The notes below the pieces were generated by a model. That model saw only the letters and a list, made by a program, of their open reading frames with translations, was not told the DNA's origin and did no database searches. A DNA stretch of 64,000 bases, from positions 3,681,896-3,745,895 of the forward strand of contig JAJEKV010000016.1 of NCBI GenBank assembly GCA_021234155.1, in the 5' to 3' direction. Below, piece by piece: positions 1 to 10,660 of the stretch; position 1 is the stretch's first letter; every line of letters begins with the position of its first letter. The position numbers and the translations under genes were made by a program. This DNA comes from Isoetes taiwanensis (Eukaryota > Streptophyta > Lycopodiopsida > Isoetales > Isoetaceae).

Positions 1-755
1 CAAATTCCCCTCACACACACACCCAACTGTGCATCAAGAAGGCATCCCATGCCCCCACATTAACCCATTTAATAGAAATATTTTTTTAATTGCTTATATG
101 TGAAGCCCTTTCATTTGGGTTAGGCTTGTGGGATATACGCCAGCAATAACCATTGGTTTTTTTCTAGGGTTCACGGTTCACTTCCTTCCGGATCTGCCCT
201 AAACCTGAAGTCGCCAGCAAGAGTGGACGGATCTGCCCCCCTGAAGTCTCCAGTTACTGATATTTGTTCAAGCTTTCCAAGAATCAAGGTATGGGTAGTC
301 AACAATCTGATTCCACTGTTGAGATTGAGGCAGTGGCACTTGTGGATATCAAGAAATACCACCAGAATGTATCACAGAGGGTTGTGATGGGGTATTTTGA
401 GATGGGCATAAAGATTCAGGATACGATTCTAGCTTGGGCTGAGGAAGCACCACTGCGCGCAATGATGCATGTCGAAGCAACCTTTGTGAGGCATGGGGAT
501 TCCTGGTGCATGTATGAAGTGATAGGTCCTTCCTATGCATGCGAATTCTGCTAGGAGCAGAAAAGATGCTTTTTATAAATATATTTGCCTAATTTGGTTG
601 CATGGCCTTTTTGGGTTGGCCTTTTTTTGATCTGTATCAGTGTTATTTAGAGCACGACTTTATATATGCAATCCTGATTTGTTCCAATCTGTTTTGTAAT
701 ATAAGTGTTCATGTTTTGTCTTAGAGCACTATTTTTGTTTGCAATATATTTATGT
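1..755. other. Unrecognised flank with one short open frame
   Basis: A 96-codon frame runs on the plus strand from 264 to 554. It has mixed composition and a hydrophobic stretch around residues 40-60. I recognise no domain. A CGGATCTGCCC motif occurs twice just upstream (about 189 and 230) and resembles the short repeats near 23.2 kb. Positions 555-755 are AT-rich with no visible gene. The frame may be chance or a piece of an exon. Confidence 0.25.
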
Positions 756-2160
756 TTACCATCTATTCAATCTGTGTAAATATTCAATCCAGGTCCCATA
801 GGCTTTAAAATCTGTCTGAACCACATATTTCTCTTTCGTACACAATAATATCCAAAATAAAGTGTCCTCATCATTGTCCTTTGGAGCTGCGACAACGAAG
901 TTATCTCCTTCCCTTACCAAATCACTCAACACAGCTGCATCTCCAGAAAATAGAGCTCTTTCATATCTGCGCAACTCGTATTCATCAGCTATAGCCTTGC
1001 TTGGCTCAACAACTACGAGCTCCCAATCATCTACATATTCCTTGTTCAGACACTTCTCCCATTGTGCATCAAGGCAATATGCACAGAAACAAGATAAACG
1101 CCTTATATGCAATTGCGTAGGAGATGCTAAGTTAAATGCATGCACAGAATGAATGTTCCTCGTGTCCTCCACAGTCTCAGCACCCCATGCATTCTTTCTA
1201 TCCACATTTTTCACTTCCCAAAACGACCTTCTTACTGGTTTCTTGTTCACACTTGAAGATGGAGCAACAGCTGTGAAATTCTCCCTGGCTATATTCACAA
1301 TATCAGCAGCACATTCTACTTTTATAGACTGTGATCTCTTCATCATCTCCCTTAGCCACCATTTCAACTCTGCAGCCTTCCCATCATGCTCCCCTTTGCC
1401 GTGATTGGAGCCGAAAAAATTCCACATCATTTCAATGAGTGTCTCATGCGAATACCTTCCTACAAAATAGAATGGCCGGGCAGCTTTGAATTGGGATGCA
1501 GCTCCATCTGAAAATACCCAATGCTTTTTTGGATGTATGCCCTGTTCTTTCATGAATTCGTGATGCATCATAAATGCATGCTGGACGAATAGTGTGTCAT
1601 GTTTTGTATCATCAGATATATAGTAATGGGTGTCCTTGATGACGTCACCTGATGAAGGCTCCAAATAGTATGTGATTTGTACAAGAATGGTGACCTGTTT
1701 GCTTGTCCAGTACGCAGATTGAACTTGATCCTGCAACTGAATTGTGAAGTTCTCTGCAAAGTCTACTACAGATACAATAACCCCAAAAGGGAGGTTGTCT
1801 AACATATCCCTAAACTGCATCGCTTGCCATTTGTGCCTAAAGCTGTGCACTGGAAACTTTGCCAATCTGTCAATCAATGTGTGCATAAGATCTTTTGGTT
1901 TTGTTTTCCTCCACAGAATGCCGAGTACTTTTTTTGGGTTTCCCCACTTATCCTTACCTCCTTCCTCATAATCCCAATACTCCCAACTCACAAATCCTTC
2001 TTTGGACAACTCTAGAGGACACACAGGTAGCCGAGACACACCACACTGCTCACAATCTCCATAAATGCAATCTTTCTTGTGGAATTCTTGATTTTCTTCT
2101 TTAGGACACAATATGGATTGCCAGAGCTGAGTGGTTGACTTATACTTCTTAGTCTTGGCA
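756..2160 (-). CDS. DDE/RNase H-like transposase core (C-terminal exon)
   Basis: The frame is open for about 450 codons, the longest in the window. It begins near a zinc-binding-like stretch (CIYGDCEQCG) and continues into a block with the look of an RNase H-fold transposase: VVDFAEN, then QSAYW, HYYISDD, FSDGAASQFK, and FFGSNHGKGEHDG. From memory, the same order with near-identical motifs (DFAEN, QSAHW, FSDGAAxQYK, SHGKGxCDG) occurs in a family of animal and protist mobile-element proteins. The acidic residues in VVDF, FSDG and the GKGEHDG region are candidate catalytic positions. The reading frame extends upstream of the first Met to about 2160 with LWQSILCPKE in frame, so it is an internal exon rather than a full gene. 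The exact DDE superfamily name is not something I can assign. Confidence 0.7.
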
Positions 2161-2196
2161 GCACATAGTTGGCCTCAGAGATTGGCATACCTCACA

Positions 2197-2399
2197 TGCA
2201 CAAAAGTGCAACATTCTACATGCATATTTCTAAGTGAATTTAAGCCATCCAAGAGCATCTGCAGTCTCACATGATGAATGCAACAACATGAATTGAACTG
2301 TTTCAATTTCATTACATACCATGGTTTTAGTTTTTCAAATGCTCTTTGACCAATTGTAATTTGCGGGTGCTGCTCTTTGAATTTAATGAACATCTCTGA
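2197..2399 (-). CDS. Middle exon of the transposase gene
   Basis: This minus-strand exon encodes SEMFIKFKEQHPQITIG, then FEKLKPWYV and FNSCCCIHHV with several Cys/His, a layout I associate with the region just before the CxxC and DDE part in this family. It begins after a TTTTGCAG acceptor (AG at 2400-2401) and joins in frame to the upstream exon ending at 2922. The donor is probably the GTGAGG at about 2197. The join to the core exon near 2160 would need an intron of only about 40 bases or a frameshift, so this junction is unresolved. Confidence 0.55.
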
Positions 2400-2921
2400 C
2401 TGCAAAACATAATCAAGAAATATGTGAGTAACATGTCAAATAACAAGTACACATGAACATGTAACTCTACTCTAACTGCAAACTATAAACCGCCATTTGA
2501 ACTCACTATGACAATGTAAACACAAACTACAAACATACAACCTGCAACTAATGGTCATAACTGCAACACCAACTGTAACTGCAACAAACATAATCACAAA
2601 CTGCAACCACTGGCATAACTCAAACACTTGCTGAAACACTAACTGTAGTCTAACTATTTAACATGCTCTCTGCAACACAAAACCGAAACTATGTAATGGA
2701 GCTCAAACACTAATCGCAACACCAACCTGCAGGACTAACAACCTAAGTTGAATCTCACCACCAACCGTAGCAGCTCGAAAATGTTTAAGTTGCATATTAA
2801 GAACTCAGTACTTCAAACCTTAGTTTGCAAACACCAACTACATCTACATAAGCCGCAACAACAACTACATCTACAAATGATGCACATATCACCAAAAAAA
2901 TCAACAAAAGATAATTTGCAC
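2400..2921 (-). other. Intron of the transposase gene, full of TTGCAG-type repeats
   Basis: On the minus strand the segment starts GTGCAA and ends TTTTGCAG, and it connects two exons in phase 0. Its interior is low complexity: on the plus strand, variants of AACTGCAACA recur throughout 2480-2880, so the transcript strand carries many copies of GTTGCAG, each resembling a 3' splice site. Confidence 0.55.
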
Positions 2922-3660
2922 CGAGTATCCTCCGGATAATGTGTAGCATGTTCCTCCTTCATATTTCTTTCCAATCTTCAACTTCACATCCTTTGCATTA
3001 GGGGAAACTCTTGTATTTGTGTCCCAAAAAACTTGAACCAGCTCAATGACATATTTGTCAATTGAATCAAACCTCCGTGACCTTCTAAAATATACCCATC
3101 CTTCCTTATTAAACTCCACTTCTTTTACGTTTTTCCTTGGTCTTTGCAATACATCTAGGATGGACTCCCAAAACTTTTCCCAAACTTCTCTTGGTAATAG
3201 CTTGATTTAAACTCTCCTTCCCAATAGACATGGCAAGTACACTTCTTCTTGCAGCCATAGAATCTAAACTACTAGATCCTTTTATAGTCTGAATAGATTC
3301 TCGAATGTTCTCAATCACATGGCTTTTGACTTCTGAATCCTTCAAGTGATCAGCAGTGACATCCTTCATTTCTTTGTGCTTCAAGAAATCATTTAGCACT
3401 TCCCTTTTCTCTTCCAAATCCATTTGACAAACTTGCCTTTTGAATGAGAACACTAGATTAGACACAATCTTTTGTTTACTCACTTGATTGGCATAAGCTT
3501 TGGACTCCTGCATCAAAGCATTCTTCTCTTCTTTTTTTCTCTTTCTTTGTTTCCTCTTCTTTAGAGTCTCCTGCTCTCTTGTCCTCTTCCTCTTTCCCGA
3601 AAAGTTTCTTTGCTCCACTTCTTCCATCTTGATTGCTTTCGCAAAACGCCACCTTCAAGA
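2922..3660 (-). pseudogene. Basic coiled-coil N-terminal part of the transposase, with a frameshift
   Basis: The minus strand from about 3627 encodes a strongly basic, Lys/Arg/Glu-rich start (EEVEQRNFSGKRKRTREQ), followed by a helical region with DFLKHKEMK, DSMAARRSVLAMSIG and RSLGKVLGV. That frame stops at 3109. A second frame overlapping from 3149 continues with EFNKEGWVYFRRSRRFDS and TCYTLSGGYS, then reaches the donor at 2922. The two frames together look like one protein interrupted by a single frameshift around 3110-3150. A basic coiled coil ahead of the Cys-rich and DDE parts fits DNA binding and multimerisation; that is inferred from composition. Confidence 0.5.
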
Positions 3661-4189
3661 CCTATAATAGTCCCTGCTTACAAAATTAACGAGACGTAAG
3701 AAAGTATCATATAGAAAAGGAATTACATATCGTAATACTTTAAGTCTTCAATATGCCAAAAACAAAAATCAGAATGCACCACATTCCTCCAAGCTAACCT
3801 CAGATTTAAAAAGCCATGCTAAAGCATTTGCAGCATAAGCTTGCATAAAATTCAGCCCTTATTCTTTCCTATAGATGCATCACTACACCTATAGCTAGCA
3901 TAAAATTCTGCCATCGGTTTTCTGTGTAAGAGCTTCATGCACCATCTTTTTTTTTTTTTTTTTTTTCAAACAAACCCGTGTTTACGTAAGTCGTGGGAAA
4001 ACATTGCACTAATCCTGGCCACCAAATTGCTGCTATAAACAAAATAACATACTAAAATTTATAATGCTTCTAGACAAACAAGTTTATACCATTCTTGAAT
4101 CAGTACAAGATATAACAGAATGATCACTAATTGTGGCTCTTGAATGCATGCCGGATATATTTTTCTGGATGATAACAAGAAGGAACCCA
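3661..4189. other. Upstream flank of the transposase gene, with a 20-base poly-T
   Basis: No coding frame stands out. A run of 20 T lies at 3947-3966, on the minus strand a poly-A tract that could mark an old retroposed tail, but I see no matching element body. The rest is AT-rich unique-looking sequence. Confidence 0.4.
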
Positions 4190-4590
4190 AATCTACATGC
4201 AAATCAAACACAAAACAAAGAGAGCACTACAATCAATTTTAATTGCTAGAATGAGAATAATCTGTGATTAAAAGCAAACTTTGAATGGCAACATACCCAA
4301 ATTTTAGTCTTCAAACGAAATTTCAAGAGGCCTTACAATCTTGAAATTCGGATTTGATCTTCTGCAAATAATAAGAGACCCAAAAAAATTTAAGGAAACC
4401 AAAGGTACATGCAAATAAAAAACAAAGCAAAGTCATGTCTATTGAAATCAAATTACAATGAAAGAAATCTTGGATTCAAAGCAAAGCAACAGACCCCAAA
4501 TTTTGTCTTCGAAAGAAAGTATACAAAAAGGCTCTACATTCTTGTAAGGCCGAATTTGATCTTCTGTCAGACCCAAATCTTAGGAGAAAG
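4190..4590. repeat. Tandem duplication, about 200-bp unit, two copies
   Basis: Copy 1 (about 4190-4388) and copy 2 (about 4396-4585) share the order: ACATGCAAAT with AAACAAAG, then a CCCAAATTTT(A/G)TCTTC block, then a (A/T)CTTGTAAGG or CTTGAAATTCGG block, then ATTTGATCTTCTG and AGACCCAAA. The match is imperfect, so the duplication is old. It lies upstream (on the minus strand) of the transposase gene and could be a subterminal repeat of that element. Confidence 0.5.
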
Positions 4591-5700
4591 TCCATACATT
4601 CTTCTTCATCAGTGATCAGTGATAGTGCACCGAAAATTCTCCCCCAAATTTTGAATTCTCTCGGGCGGGCGGTGGTGGTTGAAGCAAGAAACGAAAATAG
4701 GTAAATGTCCAACTACCTTTCGAACTAATTTTCAAACTAATTAGGGGGGACAGGGGGACAACTAAAATAAGACACTATAGTGTGCTTTAACCCAAAGGGA
4801 AGATGTACCCTACCAACTTGCTTCGATTGTGGCTCAAGCTTTTTGGAAAGAAATGTAAGATTAACCAGTAATGTTGGCTCTAAAAGGCCCTGCATCAATT
4901 AATTGACGTCAAATTTGAGGGGGAAAAAAAAACATTTCAACACTTATCTGCATTTTCAATTTAAACACAACCAATTTTAAGGAAAAGAGCTTTTTAATCC
5001 GGCGCACCTGAGCACTTCTTGCAAAAAAGGCTAAACATTGCTGGCAAAATCTTCCATAAGAACTTTCTAGAAGTCCGCTTTCTATGATGTTGTTGATGCT
5101 AAAGTGGATTCTAAGTAGAAAAATAATTTTATACCTTTTGTCTCGATCATCTCTACCATAGAATTTCTGAAATCCAAGTGTGGAACCCTAGTGTATTTTA
5201 AATCTTCTCTCATCTGTTGTAGAATATGGCTTGCTCTCATCCACTATAGAATCCGGGTCTGCTTCCGATTCCTTGGTTAAAGCCTATACCTTTGATGCCG
5301 ATCAACTAGCCTTCGATTTTCTTGGAGCCGAATCCGTCCGATTTCGATTCCTAGAGCTAAATCTTTGGTTCTGAGGTCCTTTACAACTTTTTAACCTGCT
5401 CGATTATAACTGGCAAGATCGGATTATTTTGGGGCAACCTTTTTTGCAGCAAGGTTTCAAGGGTCTGCATTTGCAAGGAAGATTTGAAGGGTCTAGAGAG
5501 CCGACTTTGGACATTGCCTTCTCCCTGGTCTGGATCCAGTTGTTGCCAGGCATCGTGGTTGGATGCCGCAGATGGCTCCCAAAAACAACGTGGCAAAAAA
5601 ATATGATAAAAGATTGCGGTGCAGAAAAATTATGTGCGACAAATACATGTGTAGATAAGATCACCATAGTTAAATATGTGCTATAGTTGGTTTTTTTTTA
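4591..5700. other. No recognised gene
   Basis: Mixed sequence with short open frames only. The longest are about 85 codons near 5404-5686 on opposite strands across the same bases, which argues against both. I see nothing recognisable. Confidence 0.5.
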
Positions 5701-5704
5701 TTTT

Positions 5705-6112
5705 TTCATATGTTATATCACAACCTTTCATATATAAACTCAAAATCCCATAAGAACCCCTTTTGTTTGAGTGCATATTCACACGAGGGATGACGCGCAG
5801 GATAGGGAGATCCCTTTTTTTTCATCTTTCAATTATACAATACATGTATTAAATTAACACCATCAAGTATTTTTGCTCCAAAGCTTATAATATCTCACAA
5901 TATGATATCTTCCAACTTGTAGGGCCATAACCTCGCAAATGAGCATCGCTATCTATGGTCCAAAATGAGGCATAACTCGTGAATATACCTATCCAACAGC
6001 TCTCGATGCCCGAAGGCATCCGTTCTGTGAATATGCGCATGCATCCAAACAAAAGGGGGTCTTAGGGGGATTTTGAATTTATCTATGAAAGGTTGCGATA
6101 TAATGTATACTT
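5705..6112. mobile_element. Foldback element with about 88-bp inverted ends
   Basis: The left arm (about 5707-5796) reads ATCACAACCTTTCATATATA, then AAAATCCC, CCCCTTTTGTTTG and GCATATTCACA. The reverse complement of 6022-6110 reads the same order with a few substitutions: ATCGCAACCTTTCATAGATA, AAAATCCCCC, CCCCCTTTTGTTTG, GCATATTCACA. The centre of about 220 bp is unrelated to the arms. This is the structure of a non-autonomous DNA transposon or foldback MITE. No target-site duplication is evident, so the outer limits are approximate. Confidence 0.6.
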
Positions 6113-6644
6113 TGCGTTGGGTGATGATCTGGGTTTCCTTATTGTGAGCCACATACCAACAAAGTTGGTACACATATATCACTAAACAAATGGGGAATGC
6201 CTTTGAATGAATTGTCAATCAGTAAGAGCAGTATCAGAGTTTGGGTATGTAAATGTGCAATGGACATTAGGTCATCTTATAGGCATGAAGACATACTTTT
6301 ATAAGAAGACAATAGATCCAGCATTGCAAAGTACAACATTTTTAGAAAGACAGCTTCACATATAAAAGATGAACTATATGCAGATTATGAGTGAGCTCCC
6401 ACCATGTAGGTGTTGAAGTTAGAAGAATAGAATAGGTTTTCTAGCGTCCACGGAGACCAATTGGCCTATGGGACCCAAACAAAAAGAGAGCAGCAAGCGT
6501 ATTACTGACAGGATTAAAAAAACCCCGCCCCGAAGGGTTTTCGAGGGAAAAACCTTAACAGTAATAAGTATGCTGGCACGCTGTACAATTGTATAGGACA
6601 GTTCAACCCAGAGGACACAACTGAGTCCGTGCATCCATAACCTC

Positions 6645-7252
6645 CTAGAGGTATGACCCCAGCAAACCCACTGACGCCGTATTCAATAACTCATGCAACG
6701 GTTGGCCAGGCACTAGTAACCGAACATACCGTTCCCGGATATGGGCAAATGCTGGGCAGATCTGGAGGGCATGAAATTCATACTTAATGGCGCCCTGGTG
6801 GCAACACTGGCAAAGTCTTTGCTCTCGTGCTTCCCGAGCCCAACGTCGTGTCTCAATGCGGAGGCGATGTGCCCCCGTGCGAATGGAAGCTATAAGTCTA
6901 CGCTTCTTCATGGGCAACTGGTGTACAAGTACTGGTGTGGGCCTCTCGTGAGCCTAGGATTGACTTGCTGCTGATAGTGTGCCAGCTTAATGTGCGTCAG
7001 AGCATCTGCATCCCAGAGCTTGCGAACGAAAGTAGCATCTAGGTACAGCTTAAGGGCCTTGTGATCTTTCTTTGTCCTTACATGTACGCATCTATTTGCA
7101 TGTACACCCCCGCGTGAGAACCACTGAGCTTGCTTGTCCTTCCAACAGGCTTTCAGGCGTTGGGAACCCATTGCCATAGCCAAAGCAAGGTTGGGCAAAC
7201 GTGTATCACCCATAGCGACCACCTTCTGGAAGTAAATGATATGGCGTTCCAA
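6645..7252 (-). pseudogene. LINE C-terminal region with Cys/His knuckle
   Basis: Two overlapping frames (about 7252-6908 and 6917-6645) encode the downstream part. The second ends RRWAREAREQRLCQCCHQG, H.LQICPAFAHIRERYVRL. The spacing Cys-x-Cys-Cys with a later His and Cys is the nucleic-acid-binding knuckle found after the reverse transcriptase in many plant and algal LINEs. It is out of frame with the catalytic part. Confidence 0.65.
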
Positions 7253-8233
7253 TACAGCCTGTTGAAGGGGTAGAAAACCTGTCTCCTGGAGTAGGATCTG
7301 GTATGGAATCGTGCCAAGAAGGCTTTCTGCACCTGCTCGAGGTCATTCCAGGTGTTGAGGGATATCACCGGACCCCACACTTCTGCCCCATACAAAAGGA
7401 CTGGCTCGACCAAGGCCTGAAACAAGTGTGCCTGGTGGCCCCAGGCATACAATTCTGCCTTGTGGCTATTGTTCTGCATGGCATATAGTGCTTTCCAACC
7501 TGCCGTGACCCGCAACCTGATGGCAGCATCCCAATGGGTGGTAGTAGAGAACTCGATCCCTAAGTACTTGTAGGTCAGAGCCACCTCTACATCTTGTCCC
7601 TGGTAAGTGAATGAGAGAACCCTTGGCTGACTGGATGATGAAACTAACAGCACCCTAGTTTTGGCCAAGTTAACTCTCATGCCAGTGAATCGGCAGAAAG
7701 TGTCAAGAGCATCCAGGTGACGTTGCATGTCCTCTGGAGTATAGGCCAGGAGGTTGACATCGTCAGCATATATGAGTTGCCGGATTGTGTGATGCATGCC
7801 TCCATGCTCAGAGAGCCAATCTTCCAGCTGGTCAATGTATAGGCCAAAGAGTGTGGGGGAGGGGGCAACCCTGACGCACTCCAATATACTGATTACCGGT
7901 TGTCTTGACGATGTGATACAGCCTGAGCATGCCTTATATAGCCTATATACTGCATTCTACAAGTCAACCGCAGTCTATCCCATAACCTGTCCCGGGGCAC
8001 TGTGGCAAAAGCTTTTGCGAAATCCACGAAACAACAGTACAAGTTTTGTCGGTGATTCCTGCTATCCTCAATCAATGTGCGCAGAGTGAAGATATGATCA
8101 ATGGTGGAATGCCTGGGCCGAAAACCTGCGTGTGTGAGAGCTCGCACATCTGCCTCCTCTGCCCATATTGTCAGCTGCTGCTCAAGGATGCCAGCCAACA
8201 GTTTTGCAAAGAGAGAGCTGACCATAATAGTAC
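7153..8233 (-). pseudogene. LINE reverse transcriptase catalytic part
   Basis: The minus strand carries AGFRPRHSTIDHIFTLR, YCCFVDFAKAF, then, after a frame change near 7885, SPTLFGLYIDQLEDW, LIYADDVNLLAYT, DTFCRFTGMRVNLAKT and YKYLGIEF. YADD is the catalytic Asp pair and VDFAKAF supplies the first Asp, so the catalytic residues survive although the frame is broken. The frame continues to about 7153, through a connection region, toward the Cys/His end. Confidence 0.85.
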
Positions 8234-8241
8234 GATAGTTG

Positions 8242-8908
8242 TATGGAATAAAATAACGACTAAGGTTAGCCAAATGGCTATTTTGTAGCAATTTTGCTAA
8301 GAAAAACGGCTAAAGTAAATGGAAAAAATGCCCAAAAAAAAGAAAATTTTAGCTCAATTTTTTTGCTGCCCAAGTGAGTTTTTAGGTTGAATAGACAAAT
8401 CTTTACCTCCAGATATATCCATCAGGATATCGATTAGCTAAATCTAAGATAGTGGACTTGAAAAAATGAATGATTTAGCCTGAAATTCAACACCAGTGTA
8501 TGTACTAACTTTAAGAAATTTCAAATAGGGTTTATATATACATATTTTTTTCTACTTTCTTTCTTGTTCCAAGTACAAAGTTCAAGCATTAGAGGAAAAG
8601 GAACAATGTAGTCCCTTTTTTTCAAGGTTTTTGAACATGTTCATGTATGTTTGTGTCTTGGTTTATGTATTTACAATAAATTCAATGTCTTTGCCAGAAT
8701 GCTTGGATTTTTTTAAATTATTGTAGCGTGATGGCTAATATTTGTCTTTCCATTTTGTGAAAGTTTAACCAAAAAAGCAAGAAACTATGATGGAGAAAAA
8801 CCATTTAGTTTAGCCAAGCGTTGGAAACTTCTAGCCCCAATTTGAAGGTAGTTTAGCTAAAAACTATTTTGGCTACACTAAAATATAGGAGTAGTAATTT
8901 ATTCCATG
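8242..8908. mobile_element. hAT-like non-autonomous transposon, 667 bp, inside the LINE
   Basis: The element is flanked by perfect 8-bp direct repeats GATAGTTG (8234-8241 and 8909-8916). Excising it with one repeat restores the LINE frame as HCPTNYRTIMV, which fixes both ends. Its termini are imperfect inverted repeats: left TATGGAATAAAATAACGAC, right (reverse complement) CATGGAATAAATTACTAC; the subterminal AGCCAAA also recurs inverted. An 8-bp duplication is typical of hAT elements (and of P). There is no coding capacity, so it was mobilised in trans. It is younger than the LINE. Confidence 0.85.
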
Positions 8909-8916
8909 GATAGTTG

Positions 8917-9077
8917 GTCGGGCAATGAGGGTCCCCTGCCTTGTATATGGGCACAACTCTGCTAGTGGTCCACTGCGGAGGGAAGCCTTTTTGCAATGCT
9001 TTATTAAATAATGCCGTGAGGACAGGCATCAGTGGAGGCCCAACCCATTTCAGTAGTTCCGCCTGCATGCCATCCAA
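8917..9077 (-). pseudogene. LINE reverse transcriptase, N-terminal piece
   Basis: This encodes MDGMQAELLKW, LTALFNKALQKG, PPQWTTSRVVPIYKAGD and HCPTNY, the standard opening of a LINE reverse transcriptase before the YR(P/T)I motif. The frame breaks exactly at the hAT-like insertion. Across that insertion it rejoins YRTIMVSSLFAKLLAGILE in the same frame once one copy of the 8-bp duplication is removed. Confidence 0.85.
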
Positions 9078-9189
9078 GTCTGTTGCCTTCCCATTAGCTA
9101 GACGTTATAGGCCCATGATGACATCCCCCTCTGTGATGACCAGAGCCATGCCTATCTGTGGAGGGACTGGTGTCCGGCCCTCGAGCGGG

Positions 9190-10510
9190 TCATAAAGCTG
9201 TTGCAAGTACTGTACCTATTGCTCCGAGGTGATGTTCCATGTGGGTGTGCGCCTTGCTCAAGACCCTTCTCCGTAATGTCTTGGGGTGCCGATCCAGAGA
9301 CCAAATATCTGGCTTGATGCTCTCACGAGGTATCCGGGCTTTCTTGTTCTTGAGGAAGGAGTGGTATTGACCCGATGGCCTGTGGGCGGGAGTTGGGATT
9401 AGTGATTTGCCGTGAGTGTGCCTTAGAGCCCCGACACTCATCATCGAACCATCCGCTTTGGGGAAGGTGGTAGCGCCGAGGTTCGCCGTGAGCGGCCTTC
9501 TCCCAAAGCATCTCGGCAAAGACGGCCGCGGCTGGTGAGTCACCGAAAGCAGATTGCCGCTTGAAGTGTGGGGAGTTGCAGCAGCCCCCCCGCCAGTCAT
9601 GCTCAAGCGGTGGGCATAGGTCCCCTCAAGACGGCCGTAGTCCAGCGCACTGGGCACCCGGGTTGAGGCAAGATGCACGGGGAGCTTGACAATGGAGATG
9701 CACGAATGCAGGGGTGGTCCGAGTCCACTTCCTCGCCCCGGAAAGGTCGTTTCCAATGGAAAATGGGTAACTGTGCGGATCCCCCGCTCCTCAACCAAAG
9801 CAGATAATCCAACACACCGGAGCCGCCCCTTGGTTCTCTTGTCTACAAGTGCGGCCCGAAATGGAAGATGGCCATTGTGCCAACCCATTACAAATAACCA
9901 GGTCAAAGATACTACCCAAAGAATAAAGAACTGCCATAGCACGAAATATGGTTGTCGCCCCGATATCCTTGACCAAAGCCACCTCTGCGGGGGGTTCAAG
10001 CTAGCCAAGACATCCTCTGCCAGGGGCTCAAATTTTGGGACCTGCTCGGCTCCTATGCGTGCATTAAAGTCGCCAAGCAACATAACTTTGCCCAACTGTT
10101 TGTGCTGCTGTATGTCATCATATAGATCGACATAGGGCTCCAATCTATCCACATCCCAATGAATGTTATAGAAGTTGCTCTCGGCATGTGGAAAGTAGCA
10201 TGCTGCTATGAAGAGAATGTCGCCATCATCATGCCGCGACGCACCCACAAGTAGCGATTGTACCTGTCCGTTTTGTGCAGCGAGACTGAGTGCCCCAAGG
10301 TTGCACGATAGTAGCAGGCAACCCCGCCATGCCCTCGCTTGCCTGTGCACTCATTGAATACCGAGAAATGCAGATAGCCTGGGAGGTTCGGCAGTCTGTG
10401 CCCTGCATGTTCCCATGTTTCCATGAGGAAAATGAGATCCATATCTAGTGCAATAGAGTTGAGACTCTCTCCTTTCTGCCAAAGGAAGCCCGACAGTTTC
10501 AAGATACACA
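9190..10510 (-). pseudogene. LINE endonuclease domain, frameshifted
   Basis: In one frame: KLSGFLWQKGESLNS, DLIFLMETWEH, GHGGVACYYR and YLWV. After a frameshift near 10232 the protein continues in another frame with DILFIAACYFP, LGKVMLLGDFNARIG and EDVLASLNPP. LGDFNARIG is the hallmark Asp/Asn motif of APE-type LINE endonucleases. The end of the domain (CNGLAQWP, then LDYLL) is spread over two further frames around 9600-9960. This domain nicks target DNA to prime reverse transcription. Here it is broken. Confidence 0.8.
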
Positions 10511-10660
10511 GTTCCTATTTGTTGGCATTTGATGTAGACGCTCGATGATCTGTTCCGGTTGCAGGGGGAGCAAGCAGCGGCGCTGGCGAAATTCGCGGGA
10601 AGCGATTGGGCGATGGGAGCGGGGGAGTGGAGGTGAAGGTAATGCAAAAAAAACTTGTAC

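Larger units (their letters stand above)
6420..10660 (-). mobile_element. Decayed LINE (APE endonuclease plus reverse transcriptase)
   Basis: Read on the minus strand, this is one non-LTR retrotransposon. An APE-type endonuclease comes first (about 10510 to 9600), then a linker, the reverse transcriptase (about 9080 to 7150, interrupted), and a C-terminal Cys/His knuckle (QCCHQG, then H.L.ICP, about 6800). Several frameshifts break it, so it is not active. A fragment of the same family lies at 61.2-61.9 kb on the plus strand. Both outer ends are undefined: the 5' limit is placed where endonuclease similarity begins and the 3' limit just past the last coding similarity. Confidence 0.85.

Noticed and set aside
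6741-6974. Plus-strand 77-codon frame
   Set aside because: Antisense of the LINE C-terminal knuckle region.
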